Positions 16,400-27,000 of a stretch of 64,000 bases of DNA are shown here, piece by piece (positions within the stretch are counted from its first letter, which is position 1; every line of letters starts with the position of its first letter). The DNA is from JAKAGZ01 sp963772675 (GTDB taxonomy: Bacteria; Bacteroidota; Ignavibacteria; Ignavibacteriales; Ignavibacteriaceae). The notes under the pieces are model-generated. The model made no database searches and was not told where the DNA came from. It saw nothing but the letters and a program-made list of their open reading frames with translations. The position numbers and the translations under genes are program-made. The stretch lies in contig CAVYYF010000007.1 in NCBI GenBank assembly GCA_963772675.1, positions 1 through 64,000 of the forward strand, read 5' to 3'.

Positions 16400-16513
16400 C
16401 AACCGCTTAAGTTAGACAGGCAGGGGAGAACCTATCTAACACGGTTTATTAAAAATTACTATCTATAAAATCTTCCTCAAGTCAATTTAACTAAATAAAT
16501 CCACAATAATTAA

Positions 16514-18808
16514 CTATTTCCTAAAAACTTTTAGCAATACTACTCCATGCGAAGGAATAATAGTATTATAATTATTATTAAACTTTCCGATGTTTATTTG
16601 TCTCCATAAATCGCGCAATAAAACTTCATCATCTATTCCCAATTCTTTTAGACTCAAATTAAATTCTTTTGATTTGCTATCCAGATTGAAAATTCCAATT
16701 GCAATATTTCCATCGCTTAACTGTTTCTCCCAAACCTGTATGCTATCCCTTTTGATGACCGGCACAGCTTGTTTTCCCAATGGATCCTGATCAAGTGCAA
16801 TTACCTCATCATTTGTCAAAAGATTCAGGGTAAAATCATCTAACTTTTCAAGATCGCAACCAAGAAGTAGTGGCGCAGACAACAGACTCCACAAACTGAT
16901 ATGAGTATATTGTTCATCAGGACTTAATCTTGTAGGGTGTAAACTTGGCCCCCAGCCAACCCAACCAACAGTAAGCATATCCGGATCATTCCAGTGTCCC
17001 GGTCCGGCATATTTTGCATCTTCAACCTGGTTGAAACCAATTTCGCTGAGGCTTTGCCAGGTATCTGTGATATCACCTGTAGTTCTCCAGAGATTTCCTC
17101 CTACTTCTGTCCCCCATTCCCAGACGTTTCCCATTCCATATTGACATAAGCTAAAAACTATATCACGATCCACTTTATTGAGGGCATCCCTCATAACAAA
17201 GTAAGGTTTTTTTAATTCAGTTAAAGAATGATCTTTTGCTATATTATCGTACGAACACCAGTCATACTTTAAATAATCAATTCCCCATGAAGCATAGGAT
17301 TTTGCATCCTGTAACTCATGCTGATAAGAAGCGGTATAACCACCACAGGTTAAGGGTCCGGGAGAACTGTAAATCCCAAATTTTAGGCCAAGCGAATGAA
17401 TACTGTCACCCAGTACTTTCATACTTTTAAATTTATCATTAACAATAATATTCCCATCTGCATCTCTCTTAGGTGCATCAGAATCGCCCCTTATTTCCCA
17501 TCCATCATCAATGTTAATGTAAGTCCAACCGTGTTGGGATAGTTTTTTACTTACGAATTCTCTTGCAGATGATAATACCTTATTTTGATCGACACTTAGC
17601 CCCCAGCAATTCCAGCTGTTCCATCCCATAGGAGGTGTCAGCGCAACCTGGTAACCAATAACTATCTTTAGAAATTCTTTTGCTTCACCATATTTATTTT
17701 TTGCAGTAATTAATACATCGTAAATACCTTTAGTACTAACCCTGCCCGTAATTATTCCTTTTGATTTATCAATTCTTAATCCAGAGGGAAGATTTCCGGC
17801 ACTGAATTCCATCGGTCTTGCACCTGATGCGGCAACCAAAAACAAAAACGGTTTGTCTGCTCTTTCACCGCAAACTTTTGCTCCATTTATTCTCGGTTTA
17901 TCAGGTACAGGGGGTGTTAGTATATACGGTGACTCTTCAGCATAGGTAATACTTTCTTCAGAATTAGTAAAATAGAAATTGTAAGTGATGTAATTTGAAT
18001 GATCCTGTTCTGCCAGAGAAAAGTCTACATCTTTCTTCATACCAGGTTTTAATTCAACTTCATAAGACTTGTCGTAAGTCATTTTCCCGTCCAGTTTACT
18101 TACAGCACTTATTGTAAATTTACCGGATAACGTTAGCGCAGAGGATGAATTCCCAAGCATTAATGATTTAGTTATTGAGCCATCAGAATATTTAAACTGA
18201 ACCTGTTTATAATTAAGCGTAAGGTATTCGCTCTGCTTAGCCATGCTTATTGATTGGTCCCCGCTATAGCATCCGCCAAGTCCCCCTCTATCATAGACTC
18301 TTATTGCAAAAACATTTTCCGCATCCCATTTTATTCTGGGATCATTCACTGACAATTTATATACTCTTTCAAGGTCCCAGTATGTCATATTTTGAGCGTA
18401 ATATATTGTATCAATGTTTTTATCTACCGGCACATTTTTCCCGTTTATACCAAGTATTTGCCCGTTGATAAAAGATTCGTCAAAATCATCTATCTTTCCG
18501 AGGTGTATCTCTAAAGTGTCTTTCAAGTACGATTTTTCTTTTAATGAAGATGGGATAAAAATACTAACTCTGTACCAGGCAAATCCATCCAGATCGGAAT
18601 ATCCCTGATCCTCCCAGGATTTATTTACTTTGATAGATTTCCACTTAGAATCATCATAATCTGCTTTGGCATAAGCCTGATTATCACCAGGCGTAAATTT
18701 CCAAACATTATTAAATTTAACTGTTGGTTCTTGTTGTGAATAAATCTTAACGGAATAAACTGATAGCAATAATAAAATAGTAGCCAATAAGATGTAAGAT
18801 TTTTTCAT
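16514..18808 (-). CDS. Secreted alpha-galactosidase, glycoside hydrolase family 27
   Basis: Start chosen at 18808 because GAGG lies 7 bases upstream and a signal peptide follows; an upstream in-frame start at 18862 has neither. Residues about 30-200 form a galactose-binding-like beta-sandwich (VWKFTPGD, FAWYRVSI). Residues about 310-385 are a putative Ig-like (He_PIG) module. The GH27 barrel follows, from GWNSWNCWG on, with D516 in KYDWC as nucleophile and D579 in RTTGDITDTW as acid/base, and GHWNDPDML. A beta-sandwich closes the chain. It should cut terminal alpha-1,6-galactose from oligosaccharides or galactomannan in the periplasm or outside the cell. It stands alone. Confidence 0.93.
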   Translation of the reverse strand: MKKSYILLATILLLLSVYSVKIYSQQEPTVKFNNVWKFTPGDNQAYAKADYDDSKWKSIKVNKSWEDQGYSDLDGFAWYRVSIFIPSSLKEKSYLKDTLEIHLGKIDDFDESFINGQILGINGKNVPVDKNIDTIYYAQNMTYWDLERVYKLSVNDPRIKWDAENVFAIRVYDRGGLGGCYSGDQSISMAKQSEYLTLNYKQVQFKYSDGSITKSLMLGNSSSALTLSGKFTISAVSKLDGKMTYDKSYEVELKPGMKKDVDFSLAEQDHSNYITYNFYFTNSEESITYAEESPYILTPPVPDKPRINGAKVCGERADKPFLFLVAASGARPMEFSAGNLPSGLRIDKSKGIITGRVSTKGIYDVLITAKNKYGEAKEFLKIVIGYQVALTPPMGWNSWNCWGLSVDQNKVLSSAREFVSKKLSQHGWTYINIDDGWEIRGDSDAPKRDADGNIIVNDKFKSMKVLGDSIHSLGLKFGIYSSPGPLTCGGYTASYQHELQDAKSYASWGIDYLKYDWCSYDNIAKDHSLTELKKPYFVMRDALNKVDRDIVFSLCQYGMGNVWEWGTEVGGNLWRTTGDITDTWQSLSEIGFNQVEDAKYAGPGHWNDPDMLTVGWVGWGPSLHPTRLSPDEQYTHISLWSLLSAPLLLGCDLEKLDDFTLNLLTNDEVIALDQDPLGKQAVPVIKRDSIQVWEKQLSDGNIAIGIFNLDSKSKEFNLSLKELGIDDEVLLRDLWRQINIGKFNNNYNTIIPSHGVVLLKVFRK

Positions 18809-18894
18809 TTTTACCTCAAAAAGGATTAATTGTACCGATAAATATAATTTTTTGATAAACAAGATTCATAAAATTTAATCTAACTATTTGAAAC

Positions 18895-18919
18895 AAAAAA
18901 CCCCTGTCAAAAACAGGGG
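18895..18919 (-). terminator. Rho-independent terminator of the ABC exporter operon
   Basis: CCCCTGT (18901-18907) and ACAGGGG (18913-18919) form a perfect 7-bp stem with a 5-base loop, followed on the minus strand by TTTTTTG. It lies 24 bp after the last permease stop codon. Confidence 0.85.
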
Positions 18920-18943
18920 CTCTGATTTCTTAAATATCTTATA

Positions 18944-20113
18944 TTATCCAGCTCTTAATGAATCAACAATATTTTTTCTTGCCGCTCGTACCGAAGGTAA
19001 AAAGCCTCCGATTATTCCCATTATCACTGAAAAAGATAAAGAAGTAAATATAATTGAGGGTGAAAGAGCAAACGTAAATTGAAGCTCAGAAAATGATGTG
19101 AAGTTTAAAGTAGAAATGGAGATAAACTGGAGGAACGATGCAATAGCTATGCCAATAATTCCCCCGACTATTGAAATAAGAATTGATTCAGTTAAAAAGA
19201 CTATCATAACACTTCTTCTTTTAAAACCAAGCGCTCTCAGCGTTCCAATTTCAATAGTTCTGTTGGACACAGCAGCATACATAGTTATCATCGCGCCAAT
19301 CATTGCACCTAAACTGAAAATGATTGTAATAAATATTCCGAGATATTTTATAAAATTAGATAAGGCCTCGGACTGTTCCTCAAAATACTGTTGTTCTATT
19401 TTTGGTTCATACTCCTGTAGTCTCGTGTCTGATTCAAAAGCTCTTTTAAATTTCTCAAAGTCACCTGCATTTTCGAGCTTAAGTGTAACTGTAGACACGG
19501 TGCTGCCGCGGTTAAATGCATCAAGCAATTGTTTTGAGTCTCCCCAGAACTCTGAGTCAAACCCGCTGCCCCCGGCGGAAAATTTGCCAACTATGGCCCA
19601 GTTATCTCCCGCGAATTTCACTTTATCCCCGATCTGAGCACCTTTAAATCTATCTATAATTCCGGAACCAACAATCAATTCCCTCGAACCAAAGTTAAAC
19701 ATTCTTCCTTCAACCAACTTGACCTGTGGGCGTAATTCAGTTACTTCGGGTGAGACTCCACGTACAGTTATGTTGCTTAATCCTCCTCCCACCTTATTAA
19801 GATTTATTACTACGACAGGTTCGTAGGAAATAATATCTTTACCTTCAGGCGTCTTTTTAATATAAGGCAATGCGCTGATTATATTTTGAATATTCCCGCT
19901 AATTATACTTGATATCTCACCGTTGGCAGATTTACGACAAATCATTACATTATCTTTCTCACCTGTTGAAACCATGGTTTGTTGAATACCATATGCCATC
20001 ATTAATACTGCAGCAAAAACAAAAACAACTAATGCTACGCCTGCAACAGTTATTGCATTTGTTAATTTTCTTTCTTTAAAATTTTTCAGACTATATTTAA
20101 ATGGTATTTGCAT
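18944..20113 (-). CDS. ABC transporter permease, MacB/FtsX type (distal)
   Basis: The 389-residue protein has an N-terminal helix (about 20-42), a long periplasmic MacB_PCD-like domain with VRGVSPEV and GSGIID motifs, and an FtsX domain with three helices after residue 265 (MIGAMITMYAAVSNRTIEIGTLRALGF). The last step RKNIVDSLRAG is the usual coupling-helix end. It is the fourth gene of an operon with adaptor, ATPase and another permease, 19 bp after the previous gene. The pair of different permeases suggests a heterodimer that acts as a mechanotransmission exporter or lipoprotein/peptide exporter, substrate unknown. Confidence 0.92.
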   Translation of the reverse strand: MQIPFKYSLKNFKERKLTNAITVAGVALVVFVFAAVLMMAYGIQQTMVSTGEKDNVMICRKSANGEISSIISGNIQNIISALPYIKKTPEGKDIISYEPVVVINLNKVGGGLSNITVRGVSPEVTELRPQVKLVEGRMFNFGSRELIVGSGIIDRFKGAQIGDKVKFAGDNWAIVGKFSAGGSGFDSEFWGDSKQLLDAFNRGSTVSTVTLKLENAGDFEKFKRAFESDTRLQEYEPKIEQQYFEEQSEALSNFIKYLGIFITIIFSLGAMIGAMITMYAAVSNRTIEIGTLRALGFKRRSVMIVFLTESILISIVGGIIGIAIASFLQFISISTLNFTSFSELQFTFALSPSIIFTSLSFSVIMGIIGGFLPSVRAARKNIVDSLRAG

Positions 20114-20132
20114 AAATAATTCCTTTACGAAA

Positions 20133-21290
20133 TCAACCTACAAACCTGAATCCGTCAACTATATTTGTTTTCAATGCTCTTTGTATCGGGAAAACTGCTG
20201 AGAAAATTCCAACCAATGCTGCAGCGCTGCAAGCAATTATTACTGTAACAGGCTCTACCTGAAATACCGGGAAAAATCCTTTTGGAATAACCTGAGAAAA
20301 GCCCATTACCAGAGGATATGTTAAAAACAGACCGATGCCTGCACCCACGGCAGAAATGAAAAGACTTTCTCCCATAATTAATCCTACCAGGTGTTTTGCA
20401 GAGAATCCCAATGCTTTCATTACCGCGTATTCCCGGGTACGTTCTCTTGCAGACATGATCATTGTATTTCCAAGAACGAGCATAATGATTCCTATAATTA
20501 CAAAAGAAATTACATTCATAGATGTGATAATCGCACTGGAAGAAGCGATAAAGCCCTGTTGAAATGCCCGTTCGGATTCAGTTTTAGTTTCCGCTGTAGA
20601 ATTTTTGAAAAGCGCATCAACTTTATTCGATATTTCGCCGGCCTGTGCGGGATCTTTTATCTGTTCAACATACCAGCCCACCTGGTTAGCTCTTCCGGGA
20701 CTTTCCTTCAACATTCTTTCGTTTACATATTCCCAGTGAAATATCATTTGCGAAGCATCTGTTGATTTGTAACGGGGTTTGTATATTCCTCTTATTACAA
20801 AATCCCATCTGCCCGGGAAAATGTCTCCTTCAAGGGTCATTGCATCGCCAACTTTTAGATTATATTTCTTCGCAATTTCGGCACCAAGTAGACAGGCATT
20901 TCTCTCTTTTTCATAATCACTTAATTCTTTTTTAGGAACAATATATTCAGGATAAACATCTAAAAAATTATCTGCAACAGCATACCTGGCAAAGAAATTA
21001 TTTTTATCGATGTATACTCCGCCAAACCAGTTTGCAAAAGTCACTTCTGTAACTCCAGGTATACTTTCTATTTTAGATTTGTATGCAAGTGGAAGAGGAA
21101 ATATAAATGAAACAGCCTGCCTGCTTACAAGTCTGTTGGCAGAAGAAGCTTCAACTCCGGCTCCCCAGGCAGTAACGACAGTTCTCAAGAGACCAAAGGC
21201 AACAACAGCAATTGCAATTCCAACTATAGTCAGAAATGTTCTGAGTTTATGTCTTAAAGAATTTTTAATGATGAGCTTTAATATCTTCAT
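20133..21290 (-). CDS. ABC transporter permease, MacB/FtsX type (proximal)
   Basis: The 385-residue protein begins MKILKLIIKNSLRHKLRTFLT with a helix at 17-38, a periplasmic MacB_PCD-like domain (about 45-240), then the FtsX domain with NTMIMSARERTREYAVMKAL between helices at about 265 and 310, and a final helix ending RALKTNIVDGFRFVG. It pairs with the next permease and shares its architecture but only distant sequence. It begins 8 bp after the ATPase stop codon, so the genes are translationally close. Confidence 0.92.
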   Translation of the reverse strand: MKILKLIIKNSLRHKLRTFLTIVGIAIAVVAFGLLRTVVTAWGAGVEASSANRLVSRQAVSFIFPLPLAYKSKIESIPGVTEVTFANWFGGVYIDKNNFFARYAVADNFLDVYPEYIVPKKELSDYEKERNACLLGAEIAKKYNLKVGDAMTLEGDIFPGRWDFVIRGIYKPRYKSTDASQMIFHWEYVNERMLKESPGRANQVGWYVEQIKDPAQAGEISNKVDALFKNSTAETKTESERAFQQGFIASSSAIITSMNVISFVIIGIIMLVLGNTMIMSARERTREYAVMKALGFSAKHLVGLIMGESLFISAVGAGIGLFLTYPLVMGFSQVIPKGFFPVFQVEPVTVIIACSAAALVGIFSAVFPIQRALKTNIVDGFRFVG

Positions 21291-21298
21291 ATTTTCTC

Positions 21299-21970
21299 CT
21301 AAACAAGATCGCCTTTATCAAGGTGACGTACTACCCTTGCCTTTTCTGCTGCGTGCGGATCGTGTGTTACCATAATTACCGTTTTCTTAAACTCTTTATT
21401 AAGCCTGTCAAGCAGGGTCAGTATTTCATCAGCTGAATTTTTGTCAAGATCTCCAGTTGGTTCATCGGCAACTAAAAGAAGCGGATCAGTCACAATAGCC
21501 CTTGCAATAGCTACTCTCTGTTCCTGTCCTCCGGACAGTTGCTTTGGATAATGCGACATCCTATCACTTAACCCAACTACAGCCAAAACTGTTTCAACGT
21601 GTTTTTTCCTTTCAGCTTTTGAAAGTGAAGTTAAAAGAAGAGGAAGTTCAACATTTTCAAATGCAGTCAGAACAGGGATCAAATTATAAAACTGGAAAAC
21701 AAAACCTATGCTGTGCGCTCTCCACTTTGCAAGCGCCGATTCACCCAGCTTCGAAATTTCCGTATCACCAACTTTAATACTTCCTTTTGTTGGTTTATCA
21801 ATTCCGGCTATAAGGTTTAATAATGTCGTCTTCCCTGAACCGGAAGGCCCCATCAAAGCGATAAAATCTCCCTCATCAACTGAAATATTTATATTATTTA
21901 ATACAGGTATATTAAATTTATCACGTGTATATGATTTAGAAACATTTTGTACATCTATGATCGGAGGCAT
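21299..21970 (-). CDS. ABC transporter ATP-binding protein, MacB/LolD type
   Basis: A 223-residue nucleotide-binding domain. Walker A is GPSGSGKTT (about 41-49), the Q-loop is FVFQFYNL, the signature is LSGGQEQRVAIARA, with Glu in place of the more usual Gln after SGGQ, and Walker B is LLLVADEPTGDLD; H-loop is MVTHDPH. The EPTGNLD/EPTGDLD and FQFYNL stretches are typical of the MacB/LolD/FtsE group rather than importers. It powers the two permeases encoded downstream. Confidence 0.95.
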   Translation of the reverse strand: MPPIIDVQNVSKSYTRDKFNIPVLNNINISVDEGDFIALMGPSGSGKTTLLNLIAGIDKPTKGSIKVGDTEISKLGESALAKWRAHSIGFVFQFYNLIPVLTAFENVELPLLLTSLSKAERKKHVETVLAVVGLSDRMSHYPKQLSGGQEQRVAIARAIVTDPLLLVADEPTGDLDKNSADEILTLLDRLNKEFKKTVIMVTHDPHAAEKARVVRHLDKGDLV

Positions 21971-21995
21971 AAAATTTCCCTCATCAATAATTAAT

Positions 21996-23186
21996 TTATA
22001 AAATTTTTATTTCTGTCCCGTCCTTAATATCTTCAGTGGGTTTCTCAATAACTTTGTCCCCGGCTTCAACTCCGGAAAGTATTTCAATATAACTGCCTGA
22101 CTCCCTGCCGGTTTTCACTTCTACTTCGATTACCTTATTATCCAATACTTTAAAAATAAAACTCTTTCCTTCTTTTTTGACAACTGCGGTGTATGGCACT
22201 GCCAGCATTGGTTTTTCATTAATATTATTCTTAACGGCGGTTGTATCTAAGAATAAAACCTTTGCACTCATTTCCGGCAAAACTTTTTTATCATATTTCC
22301 TGAAAGCGATTTTTACCATCACAGTTGCTTTTGATCTGTCTGCAGTCGGGACTATTTTGGCAACATAACCCGGATACCTGACATCGGGATAAGCATCAAG
22401 AGTTATTTCGCAATCCTGTTCCTGTTTTATTCTTTGAATATTTGACTCTGAAACATCGGCTTCAACCTGCAAAGATGACATATCAGCCATAGTAACAACT
22501 GCTGCTCTCGAAGTTGAACTAGCACCAAGCGGTGAAACTATTTCCCCCACATCAGCATCTTTTGTTAATACTGTTCCATCAAATGGTGCACGGATCAATG
22601 TATTTTCAAGTGCAACTTCTTCCGCCTGCACCTGAGCTTTGGCTACATCAATCGCTGCTAAATTTCTTTTATAAGCAGCTTCTGCAGCATCCAGTTCCAC
22701 CTGTGTTGTTCCACCCATCTTATACAACTTTTCCTGTCTTTCATAATTGTTTTTTGCATCCTGCAGGGTCGATTTATTCAATTCAAGATTTGCTTTTACC
22801 TGGGCAAGTGCTGCCTTAACATCATTATCTTCCAGCCGGGCAATTATCTGTCCTTTTTTAACAGCGTCACCTTCCACAACTCCAAGATAAACCAGTCTGC
22901 CTGTTGCCTTTGATGCAACCGAAGCCTTTCTTTGCGCAACCACATAACCGCTTGCAGTAAGCACAGCACTAGATTCAGAAGGTGAAATTCTTGTAACTGT
23001 GGCAACTTTTGCTTCAACACCTTTTGCAAAAAGTTTATTGAAACCAAAATAGGCTAATACCCCAATAAGAATAATTATTACAGCAGTAACCACAGTTTTG
23101 GTAATGTTTGAATTATTACCCTTATTATCAGTGTCAGAAGATCGATCTATTTTTAACGATGAAAGATCTGCGTTTTTATTTTCCAT
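21996..23186 (-). CDS. Periplasmic adaptor (HlyD/RND-MFP family) of the ABC exporter
   Basis: The 396-residue protein has a polar N-terminal tail, one membrane helix at about 30-50 (TAVIIILIGVLAYFGF), a lipoyl-like half (VVAQRKASVASKATGRLVYLGVVEGDAVKKGQIIARL), a coiled coil of about 70 residues (LELNKSTLQDAKNNYERQ), the second lipoyl half (APFDGTVLTKDADVGEIV) and a beta-barrel and MP domain. This is the MacA-type adaptor that links inner-membrane pump to an outer-membrane channel. First gene of the operon; a TolC-like partner is not encoded here. Confidence 0.93.
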   Translation of the reverse strand: MENKNADLSSLKIDRSSDTDNKGNNSNITKTVVTAVIIILIGVLAYFGFNKLFAKGVEAKVATVTRISPSESSAVLTASGYVVAQRKASVASKATGRLVYLGVVEGDAVKKGQIIARLEDNDVKAALAQVKANLELNKSTLQDAKNNYERQEKLYKMGGTTQVELDAAEAAYKRNLAAIDVAKAQVQAEEVALENTLIRAPFDGTVLTKDADVGEIVSPLGASSTSRAAVVTMADMSSLQVEADVSESNIQRIKQEQDCEITLDAYPDVRYPGYVAKIVPTADRSKATVMVKIAFRKYDKKVLPEMSAKVLFLDTTAVKNNINEKPMLAVPYTAVVKKEGKSFIFKVLDNKVIEVEVKTGRESGSYIEILSGVEAGDKVIEKPTEDIKDGTEIKIL

Positions 23187-23421
23187 AACCGGTTAAAAAT
23201 TAGATTTTGTAGTGAGAAAATTAAAATTACCTTATGAAAGATAATGAAATTATTATTACCTGATACTCCACTGGTAACGTTAAATATTCATCAGTGTAAA
23301 TATTTCACCGCTTGACAGAAATATAGCTATCTCAAAGACCGCGCTGGAAATGATTTATTAAAAATTATACTAAAGATGGGGAATGTACTAAAAATATCTT
23401 AAACCTAAACAGGAAAATTTA

Positions 23422-23877
23422 TCATCTGATTGTTGCCAGGTGCGGTGTATCCTTAATATACTGCACCAACTGGTCAATCATAAATTCTTTTTCATCTAGT
23501 ACAGCTTTTACAACATCGCCAATAGAGATGAAACCTGTAAGTTTTCCGTTATCAAGAACAGGCAAATGCCTGATCCTTTTATTAATCATCAGCGCCATGC
23601 ATTCTTCGGGACTTTTGTCAGGCGTTACGTAAATAACTTTAGAGGACATTATTTCTTTTACCATTGTCTCTTTTGAATTTTTACCGACAAGAATAACTTT
23701 CCTTGCATAATCTCTCTCAGACATAACGCCTACAGGATTTCCCTTTTTATCCAGTACCAAAAGAGCACCGATACTTTTATCGGCCATAATAATTAATGCT
23801 TTATATACCGTAGCATCAGGTGGAACTGACCATATTTGATCCCCCTTGCTTAATAATATCTCTCTTACAGTTTTCAT
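23422..23877 (-). CDS. Tandem CBS domain protein
   Basis: Start placed at 23877 because GGAG lies 8 bases upstream; a longer frame to 23949 has no such site. The 151-residue protein is two CBS motifs in a row (Bateman module): VPPDATVYKALIIMADKSIGALLVLD and GVMSERDYARKV, then VTPDKSPEECMALMINKRIRHLPVLD and GFISIGDVVK. Such stand-alone modules bind AMP, ATP or SAM and act as energy sensors for partner proteins. No partner gene is near. Confidence 0.93.
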   Translation of the reverse strand: MKTVREILLSKGDQIWSVPPDATVYKALIIMADKSIGALLVLDKKGNPVGVMSERDYARKVILVGKNSKETMVKEIMSSKVIYVTPDKSPEECMALMINKRIRHLPVLDNGKLTGFISIGDVVKAVLDEKEFMIDQLVQYIKDTPHLATIR

Positions 23878-24000
23878 AACAGTCTCCAAATAAAATATTA
23901 TCAAATTTCCTATCATTAACGCATAATACTTCAGTATAAGAACAGGCACTATTGACAGTTTTAAGATAACAATATTTTGCCTAAATGCTACAATTAAATT

Positions 24001-27000
24001 TTACCAGCCGGGTGAAATCACAAAACCAAATTGTAGACTATTATCAGGTCTTTGAAACGCTTTTGCATAATAAACCTGTCCTACCATGTATCCAAATAAA
24101 TTAAATCTTGCTGCAATGCCTGCAGAAAAGACAGGAATGCGTTCATTCGAACTGGAATCAAATTTCAATACAGGCTCACTACTTTGTGACCAGGCAACTC
24201 CCCCGTCAACAAATAACGATAACTCCGTAGGCAGATATGGAAAATTAATCAGTCCAAATTGTTCATTCCCAAACAGTGGCACTCTGAATTCCATATTAAA
24301 GACAACCATCTTTGACCCCAACAATCTGTCAAAAACCGGGCAACCATTTAGCCCACTCCCACTACACTCAGACTGATCAAAGGAGTTTAAATCATATCCC
24401 CTTACAAGAGTTTGATAACCTATGGATAATTGTGAAAGCCGGTTGCTTTCGGAGTCCCCCCCATATCTGCCATAATGTAATGCCCTAAATGCAAGCGTAA
24501 AAGGTGAAAAGAAAAAATATTTTCTGAAGTCCGCAGTGAGTGAGACAAAATCCAGAGATCCCAAGCTCGGTTGTATCGCAAAACGGTAACGACTACCATC
24601 CACAGGCGAAGTAAAGCCCATAAAAGAATAATCACCAACATAAGCAAGATCAGTCTGGAAAAGATTAAGGGCCGGAGGTGAATTCAGACTTACAGTGTAG
24701 TCATTAACAATATAGTCACCCAGTGTAATAGTATGTTCCGCTTCCAGATCGAAGCCTATTCTTTGATAGCCAATTCCAAATTCAAAACGCCTGTTAGTTG
24801 ATAATGGATATTCTCCAAGCAAATTTATCTGATTATTGAATACTCTTTGCTTATAAAAGATAAAATCGTTTGCCAAATATTGCTGCCCCTGAATAGTAAC
24901 AGTATCCAGTGTTTGACCATAATACCCTGACAGGTATGGGATATGCCCTATAGACGCTCCCCAATTCAATCTCCTTTTACGATTGAAATAAACTACCTGC
25001 CCTCCCACATCCTTAAATTGACCGTTTACTTCTAATGCACCAGTTAAAATATGATTACCAAGAATATCACTGAACATCATACTTACTGCACCACCTAAAT
25101 AAGTTCCATATCTATCCGTAGCTACTCCAACAGCAGCCTGGCCAATATTGTATAACTTAAGTGCAGGTTCGTAATCGCTTTTGTTAAATTCATTTTCAGC
25201 TATAAATCCGGTCGTTTTGTCATCTAAATAACTTTCAACTATTCCCTCGCCAGCTTTGTCTTTAGGCGGCAGCGATATTACTTCTTCCAATTCTTTCTTA
25301 CTTGACTCATACATTTCCCCCTGTGCTTCTTCCTGATTTACCCCGCGTATGTTATAATTAGTATTGTTGAAAACATCAAATACGAGTCGGCCGGTTTTTT
25401 GAGCTACCGAAATAGCAGGAGACATTTCCGTCAAACCACCTATTCCGGTTGCAACATTTGTTACTCTATAAAAATTCATTGTATTAAATGAATATCTATA
25501 AACGTTGCTGAATCCATCAGGATCTGCGATGAGATAAAGACTTTTTCCATCCGGTGAAAATTGAGGATTAATCAATTTAACTCCTTCCCCCATGGTAAGG
25601 TATTCAATTGCCCCTGTTTTTATATCAAGCAACCCTATGTGCATTGGCCCGAAAGTATATCTGCTGAGATCAGTTGCCATTCCCTGTTCAGTTGCAAATG
25701 CGAGTGTTTCACCATCCGGCGACCAGGCAGGCTGAAGCTCAGCATATTTATCATTTGTTAATTGTTCAATTTTTTTGTTATTGAAATTATAAAGGTAAAG
25801 GTTACTTATTCCGCCTGATGTTCCTGAAATGGCAAGTTGATTTCCGTCAGGCGACCAGGCAAGTTGTGAAATACCATCAACATTCTTCAAAGTAAACGTT
25901 TCTTTTATCTCACCTGTTCCTATATCAACTATTGAGATTGCATTATTTCCATCTTTTACAACTACAAAAGCAAATAATTTTCCATCGGGTGACCAGCTCC
26001 CGGACGAATTAATAAACTGTAGATCATCAAAATGAGCATCACTATTTGAGCTTACCAATTTTTTATAAACTTCACCTGTTTTTGAATCTATCAGGTAAAG
26101 ATCGAGCGTAAACAAATCATGACGAGAAATCACAGCTATATATTTCCCATCGGGGCTAATTACAGGTGATAAGTTTATTGCATCTTTTTCTTTTGTGATC
26201 TGTTCTCCTGTACTGTCCGGATTGGTTCTTCCTTTTAATTCTTTGGTGTATGCAGATATTACATCTTTTTTCCAATCGTCGGACAAAGAGTCCAGAGATA
26301 TACCGAGAGCTTTTTTAAAAGCTTTATCCCAGCCAACATCCAATACATCATTCAGAAGCTTTGAAACTGATTCATCTCCCCACCTACCGCCGATATATGA
26401 CCAGATAGCCTCTCCGTATCGATACGGAAAATACTTGGGATCTTTACCGACATCATCTATTGAAGGCATATCATTATTCAAAACAGCATCACGCAACCAC
26501 ATAGATGTGAGTGCATCTTTCCTTCCAATAGAAAGATACTCAGCCATTCCTTCAATAAACCAAAGCGGAATAGCCTGAACTTTTTTGAACCCGTTTTTGG
26601 TGGAACGAATAATATCATATTGAAAAGCGTGCACAAGTTCATGGCCAAGAACGTGATTGTTACTTGCGTAACTGCCCGTAAAAGGAAGTGTAATTCTGTT
26701 TTCTAAACCTTCGGTGACGCCGCCTGTACCCTGTGATAAGAATCCCTCAACGACGTTGGTTTGTTCAAAATCTGCATGATTAGCATAAAGTATTACAGGC
26801 TGCTCTTTCTGAAGTGTATCACCAAATATTTTTGTAAACCTGCTTCTCCATCTTTCCAGCATTTCGGCCGCATCATAAGTTGCATTCTTTTCTTCAGGGT
26901 AATAATAAATATTGAAATTTTTTGTTTTTAAAACATTAAAATCGAAATTTTCATATTGGACCTTATTCCTGCCAAAATATTCCTGACTATACAGATTAAC

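Noticed and set aside
16514..18862. Start of the GH27 gene at 18862
   Set aside because: The in-frame ATG at 18808 has a GAGG ribosome site and leads straight into a signal peptide; the longer start has neither.
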